DNA of 64,000 nucleotides, taken from positions 3,748,484 to 3,812,483 of the forward strand of contig CM060847.1 in assembly GCA_030737835.1 (NCBI GenBank). The letters are read 5' to 3'. The notes beneath the pieces were generated by a model, which ran no database searches, was not told the DNA's origin, and was given only the letters and a program-made list of their open reading frames with translations. This DNA is from Acorus gramineus (lineage: Eukaryota > Streptophyta > Magnoliopsida > Acorales > Acoraceae). The position numbers were made by a program, and so were the translations under genes. This document shows, piece after piece, positions 59,229 through 64,000 of the stretch. Each line of letters opens with the position of its first letter. Position 1 is the stretch's first letter.

Positions 59229-61301
59229 TGTTAGAATAAAGAAAAGAGAATTCTTATTATTATATTAGAGGAGCCAAATGGCTCTATTTATAGATACATA
59301 GAGGAAACCCTAAAATACAAGATAAGGAATCTAGGAAATCTAGGAAACTAATAATAACTAATAATATCACAATAATGATAATAAAGATATAATATTATCC
59401 TAATAATGATTCTTTAACACCCCCTCCCAAACTCTGAAAGGTAGAACCTTTAGAGTTTGGACAAAAATGAGAAGGTGGCGAAGGCTGGCGACAGCACGTG
59501 CAGGCGCGGCAGGGGTGCAACAAAGGCACGGTAAGGGCTCTGCAGAGGCGCGTGTGGTGGCCGCAATGCTGCGAAAAGAGAAAGAGCGCACATAGAAGAA
59601 GACATGCGTAGTGGGAGCAAGAGAAGTAGCGAGATTGCACGAAGAGCGCGAGAGCGGTTGATGCCGCAAGGAGATGCGCGGAAGTGTGCAAATCTGTGAA
59701 AAAGAGAAAGAGCGCACGTAAAAGAAGACATGCGTATAGGGAGCAAGAGAAGTAGCGAGATTGCACGAAGGGCGCGAGAGCGGTCGATGCCGCAAGAAGA
59801 TGCGCGAAGGTGTGCAAATCTGCGAGGAGGATCGTAGAGATCTCGGATGAAGAAAAGAATCACACAGATGCATAGAGAACGAAAAATCGAGCGAAATGGA
59901 CCCCTGGAACACCTTAATCGGACTTCCGGAGAGGAAGTTATGACCGATTTAGTGATTTTGAATCTCAAGGAGGTGCCGAAGGCGACGGAGGGCGGCCGGA
60001 GAATTTGCCGAAGGGCGCCGGAAGATTGCCGGAGGCGGCGGCAGGGCGGCCGGAGAGCGCCGGAGAATTGCCGAAGGGCCGCCGGAAGATTGCCGGGGGC
60101 GGCGGAAGGCGGCAGATGGCGGCCGGAGGCGGCGGCAGGGCGGCCGGAGGCGGCAGAGGGCGGCCGGAGGGCGGATCTGGGTTGCTGGGCCGGGTTCACG
60201 GATTCGGGTCAGATGGTGTGAGGACCCGGGTCGGATGCTGGGAGCGCCCAGGTCGGAGTCTGGGAGCGCCCAGGTCGGATGCTGGGAGCGCCCGGGTCGG
60301 AGTCTGGGAGCGCCCGGGTCGGATTCCGGGTCGGACAGCTCGGGACAGGCTGGCAGGAGCTGTCCCAGCAGATCCCGGGAAATCCGGGCAGGATCCGCGC
60401 GACAGATCCCGGGAAATCCGGGTCGTTGCAACCGCGCGGCAGGGCATGCGCGGCAGTGCGCGCGCGGAAGGGTGCTCGGCAGGGCGCTGCGCGGCAGGGT
60501 GCTCGGCGCGCGCAGCAGGGTGCTCGGCAGGGCGCTGCGCGGCAGGGCTGGGCGAGCAGCGGCAGGGGCGTCGACGGCAGCGGCACGACGGCGACGGCGA
60601 CGGCAACGGCAAGGGCACGACGGCGACGGCAACGGCAACGACACGACGGCGACGGCAACGGTACGACGGCAACGGCAACGGCACGACGGCGACGACGACG
60701 GCAAGGGCACGACGGCGACGACAACGGCAAGGACACGACGGCGACGGCAAGGGCACGACGACAACAGCGACGGCAAGGGCACGACGGCGACGGCAAGGGC
60801 ACGACGGCGACGACGACGGCAAGGGCACGACGACGGCAAGGGCACGACGATGGCAAGGGCACGATGACAACAGCGACGGCAAGAGCACGACGGCGACGGC
60901 AAGGGCACGACGGCGACGACGACGGCAAGGGTACGACGGCACTAAACATAAATACCACGAGAGGACAAAGACTAGAATACAACTAGACAGCGGAAGAAAA
61001 TATGGGTACTAAAAGTCTTCCCCCGCTCCGATTGAAAACTCCCAAATCGGAGCGGGGAAGAAGGAGAAAACTTTTATAGATCTAGAGTTTCTGAGGTGGC
61101 TCTGATACCATGTTAGAATAAGGAAAAGGGAATTCTTGTTATTATATTAGAGGAGCCAAAATGCTCTATTTATAGATACATAGAGGAAATCCTAAAATAC
61201 AAGATAAGGAATCTAGGAAATCTAGGAAACTAATAATAACTAATAATATCACAATAATGATAATAAAAATATAATATTATCCTAATAATGATTCTTTAAC
61301 A
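59229..61301 (-). mobile_element. non-autonomous LTR retrotransposon (TRIM/LARD-like)
   Basis: Two 191-bp LTRs (59229-59419 and 61111-61301) open TGTTAGAATAA and close CTTTAACA on the plus strand. They are flanked by perfect 5-bp duplications ATACT (59224-59228 and 61302-61306). On the minus strand a primer-binding site TGGTATCAGAGCCACC (tRNA-iMet) directly follows the 5' LTR at 61110-61095, and a polypurine tract GGGAGGGGG precedes the 3' LTR (59428-59420). LTRs contain CTATAAATAGAG. They differ at about 7 of 191 sites, which suggests an age in the order of one to two million years. The 1.7-kb interior is GC-rich with no recognised gag or pol. The structure looks whole, but the element could move only with help from another. 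Confidence 0.88.
60550..60940. repeat. GC-rich minisatellite inside the LTR element
   Basis: Irregular tandem copies of a 9-27 bp unit built from ACGGCGACGGCAAGGGCACG. Because it is almost free of stop triplets, several frames stay open on both strands without being genes. An adjacent stretch (60190-60340) has its own repeat, GGTCGGAGTCTGGGAGCGCC-like, four to five copies. Confidence 0.85.
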
Positions 61302-61306
61302 ATACT

Positions 61307-62617
61307 ATTACAATATATAAATGATTAAGAGACCGTTTTTGAATTATAGATGGAACTACAAAATAAACTAATTTTTTCGTTGGCTGGCTCATGCTTGTTA
61401 TAATGTAAAATCCGGCCTGAATTGATCAGGCCAGTTGATCTAGTGGAAACTTCAAGAAGTCCGAATTATGATATAATTTATTTTCAAAATTTGATAAAAT
61501 TAAAAAACTATAAAACCAATCAACCACCTACTGAATGACAGTTTTCTAGAGGTTGTTTAACCAGGTGGTTTTTTATTCAAAGAAATTATGATTAAGATAT
61601 AAATTTATCTTAATTATGTAAACATTTTCTTAAATATTTTATTTTTTATAAACTTATTTATATAGTAATAATGATTAATTTATTTATTATGTCACCATAA
61701 TAGCGTTATCATTAATTTTTTTCCTTAAATAATATTGTACCTTAAATATTTTAAAATTGATAAATAATTGTCTCTTAATATTTTCCTTTTCTGTGTTTGG
61801 GGTGGGGCTTCTGACAATAATTTTTTTTTCTCAAAAACATATTTTTCGTTTTTAAACGCAGACACCTGTTTTTCATTTATAGATCAGCGATAGCATTAGG
61901 TGAAGTTTTCCGTTGCCGAATCTACTTTACCGCGAATCTAAACGGGGCCTCCTGTTAAACCCAAAAAAAGGTTTAAGATAATGCGGAACCTTTCATGTGA
62001 TTAATAAACAAAAACAACACATTTTATCTCTTACAAATATACATTATAATATATTGATATTTTATATATCTTAATATACATAGTATACACACACATGCAT
62101 GATATATATACACCCAAATGTAATAATATATTTGATCTATTTTTTAGCATGGATATCTATTTTACAGTCTCGAATGCGGTTTCATATGGTGTTATTATTG
62201 TGTATGACATAAAAAAAAATTTAATTGTTTTAAACCAAAAAAATATGCTATTATATTTTAATATAAATTTTATTTTATATAACATGTACTTTAATAAAAA
62301 TGAATATGATTTAAAAAATAAAAATAAACTGTTTATGAAATGGGGCCGGTCATGTCATTTTTCTTAATTTATAATATATATACTATATACTTGAGATGGT
62401 GTGCCTACCGTACCTGCCGTGGCCGTTTTCCTACAACCCCATAAGATGGAAGTTTCATTTTTTGAAAAGTCAAATCTATTTATTATCAATGTTTCAAAAA
62501 CCAATTTAGTTTGAACTGCAAAATAAAAAAAATATGGACCTATAATAAATATATTAATTATTATTATCAAATAAAAAAATCTAAAATATTTTAAAAAATC
62601 TTAGCATGAAACTTTTA
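61307..62617. other. AT-rich intergenic DNA, no gene seen
   Basis: No exon recognised. GTTTGGGGTGGGGC near 61796 and TCTAAACGGGGCC near 61937 may be the ends of another decayed MITE, but the match is weak. Confidence 0.45.
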
Positions 62618-62855
62618 AGGTATATTTAAAAACACATTTTAAAAAACAACTTTTAATTTTTAGATGTTTTATTTACATTTTTTGAGAATATAATAATGAT
62701 AGCTGATTTCTGAAATACAGATTTTAAAACACTGTGTTAAAAATAAAATTAAATAATGATGATGCATTTAAATTAACATGTTTAATAACAACTTTTAACT
62801 TTAACTTATAAAAAAAACTAAAAAACTTTAAAAAAATTTGGTGTCAAACGCACCC
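62618..62855. mobile_element. Tourist-like MITE, short
   Basis: A 238-bp AT-rich element with left end AGGTATATTTAAAAACAC and right end GTGTCAAACGCACCC (complement GGGTGCGTTTGACAC). TTA lies on both sides (62615-62617 and 62856-62858). No coding capacity. Confidence 0.5.
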
Positions 62856-62858
62856 TTA

Positions 62859-63786
62859 ATAGAACATAACATGATTTTAGAACATGAAACCTAAACATTT
62901 TATTAAAATTCAAGTTTTAACAAGTAAATAATCATTATTTCTATAAATAAAAAACTCGTGAATTTTATTAACCCATAACCAATTCACCAAAACCATGAAT
63001 TCAATTGATAGGTGATTGAATTTTACCAATTTTTTATATTATCAGATTTTAAAGATAAACCAAATTAGAATTTAAAACATACAGAAATTTAACTGCTTCA
63101 ACCAGATCTGTCAGGTTGAGTAGTTTTAAAACACTGTTTATTTATTATTGATAAAATCATCCACAATTTTAGAACACTGACATCCTTGAAATGGGCATGA
63201 TTTTTCAGAAACCTTCGATTCTCATCATTATTTTTTATTCCTTCTTCTCTTGATATTTCTTACCATAATAATCATTACCAATCATTCCAAATTTTCTTGT
63301 GATAATTCATATCACATGACTATAAATAGAAGAAATCACATCCAAAAGATTTCACAAGATGTAAAAGAAAATCAACTACCATAATTCAATCATAAAAACC
63401 CTATACATAGTCTCACACCAAAAGAGGAATCAGAAATGAAGTAGCTGTAACCCAACCAGTAATTCTCAGTGAACAGGCGCCCTGCCCTCCTCCCCCCCTC
63501 TCACCCCGCCTCCTATTGTCCCCTCCCCCACCCCGAAGAATTTTTAGAGGAGAGGGAAGGAAATGGAGGGTGGGGATAAATGCTCCCTTCAGAATCACTA
63601 GTATGCTTTACACTGTTCAGCAAATATTGTCCTCCCATCACAAAAACAACTGAAAAGTCACAGAGGGAACAAATTGTTATTCATAGGGTATATCAGGGGG
63701 TGTGGGTGTATCAAATACTGAGAGAAACAAAACACTCGCAACATTTCAAAACATCTTCTTTAGACAGCCTGACCTTTCAGAGTTAA
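62859..63786. other. intergenic DNA and probable 3' UTR of the FAM32A-like gene
   Basis: 62859-63400 is AT-rich with nothing recognised. The part next to 63786 probably includes the 3' UTR of the minus-strand gene that follows. A C-rich tract lies near 63480-63535. Confidence 0.4.
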
Positions 63787-64000
63787 TTAGCCAGGACCAA
63801 CTTTGGGAATGTCGTAGTGCTCGCTGAGGTTCGCCAGGTACTGGTTAAATTCCTGAATTTGGTTGCGGTGTGATTTGTTGGCGGTCTTAGCCATCCTGCG
63901 AAGTTCGATTTTCGCCTTCTGCTCAATGTATCGCCTCTCTGCCGGAGTGAGATGGTCATTGTGAAATGGTTGTCGTCCTTCGTCTCTGGATTTTTCAGCT
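63787..64000 (-). CDS. FAM32A-like spliceosome factor, C-terminal part (cut by the window edge)
   Basis: The last 70 codons and a TAA stop (63789-63787) are present. The sequence reads LTPAERRYIEQKAKIELRRM, then AKTANKSHRNQIQEFNQYL, then ANLSEHYDIPKVGPG. The NKSHR...DFN/EFNxYL...EHYDIPKV end is the hallmark of FAM32A, whose C-terminus in the human post-catalytic spliceosome reaches into the active site and helps hold the 3' splice site. The plant homologue is expected to be a nuclear splicing factor. The 5' exons lie beyond 64000. No break is seen in this part. Confidence 0.88.
   Translation of the reverse strand, partial: AEKSRDEGRQPFHNDHLTPAERRYIEQKAKIELRRMAKTANKSHRNQIQEFNQYLANLSEHYDIPKVGPG

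Noticed and set aside
60550-60940. Regular repeats resembling a CRISPR array
   Set aside because: Units are contiguous and of variable length with no unique spacers, and the DNA is plant nuclear.
59949-61012. Open frames of 210-335 codons on both strands in the GC-rich stretch
   Set aside because: They are by-products of a stop-poor minisatellite inside the LTR element: overlapping frames on both strands encode only Arg/Ala/Pro-type low-complexity repeats.
1-64000. tRNA, rRNA or bacterial-type operon features
   Set aside because: No tRNA cloverleaf with intact A and B boxes or rRNA motif was found by eye. The tRNA-like heads near 610 and 2630 are SINE-like and degenerate.

Overview
This is nuclear DNA from a flowering plant. 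The genes have GT-AG introns, CT/GA-rich 5' leaders and TATA boxes, and they include a plastid-targeted photoprotection gene. The repeats are typical of plants: hAT, Tourist-like and Mutator-like elements, RTE- and L1-type LINE remains, and LTR elements primed by tRNA-iMet. Coding exons of some genes are very GC-rich while intergenic DNA is very AT-rich. That would fit a non-grass monocot, but the species cannot be fixed from the sequence.

Layout. 1-12 kb is AT-rich intergenic DNA with small transposons, a tandem repeat and a composite relic (a PPR gene piece followed by an ALKBH8 piece). 12.4-13.1 kb holds an atypical bHLH gene of the AIF type (minus strand). 13.4-21.6 kb is repeat-rich and has no recognised gene. 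21.7-48.1 kb is one very large minus-strand gene, SOQ1, reconstructed here as 28 phase-consistent exons encoding 1078 residues; its introns carry LINE remains, a MITE, a hairpin and fresh short duplications. 49.4-50.0 kb is a small two-exon tail-anchored protein gene (minus strand) ending in Pro-Thr, a possible KASH protein. It is divergent from SLD5 (plus strand, 50.27-53.29 kb), the GINS replication subunit, and the short shared promoter has an E2F site. 53.3-56.5 kb holds a decayed local duplication and MITEs. 56.9-57.35 kb is a CP1-like EF-hand gene (minus strand). 57.6-59.2 kb is a Mutator-like element with a 9-bp target duplication that carries plant-mobile-domain remains. 59.2-61.3 kb is a non-autonomous LTR element with a GC-rich minisatellite interior. 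The window ends inside the last exon of a FAM32A-like splicing factor gene (minus strand).

The genes are ordinary, unlinked plant housekeeping and regulatory genes, and no multi-gene system is visible. The points most worth a second look are the candidate KASH protein, the E2F-marked divergent promoter, the duplicated exon 19 acceptor inside a SOQ1 intron, the intronic hairpin, and the Mutator-like insertion next to the CP1-like promoter.
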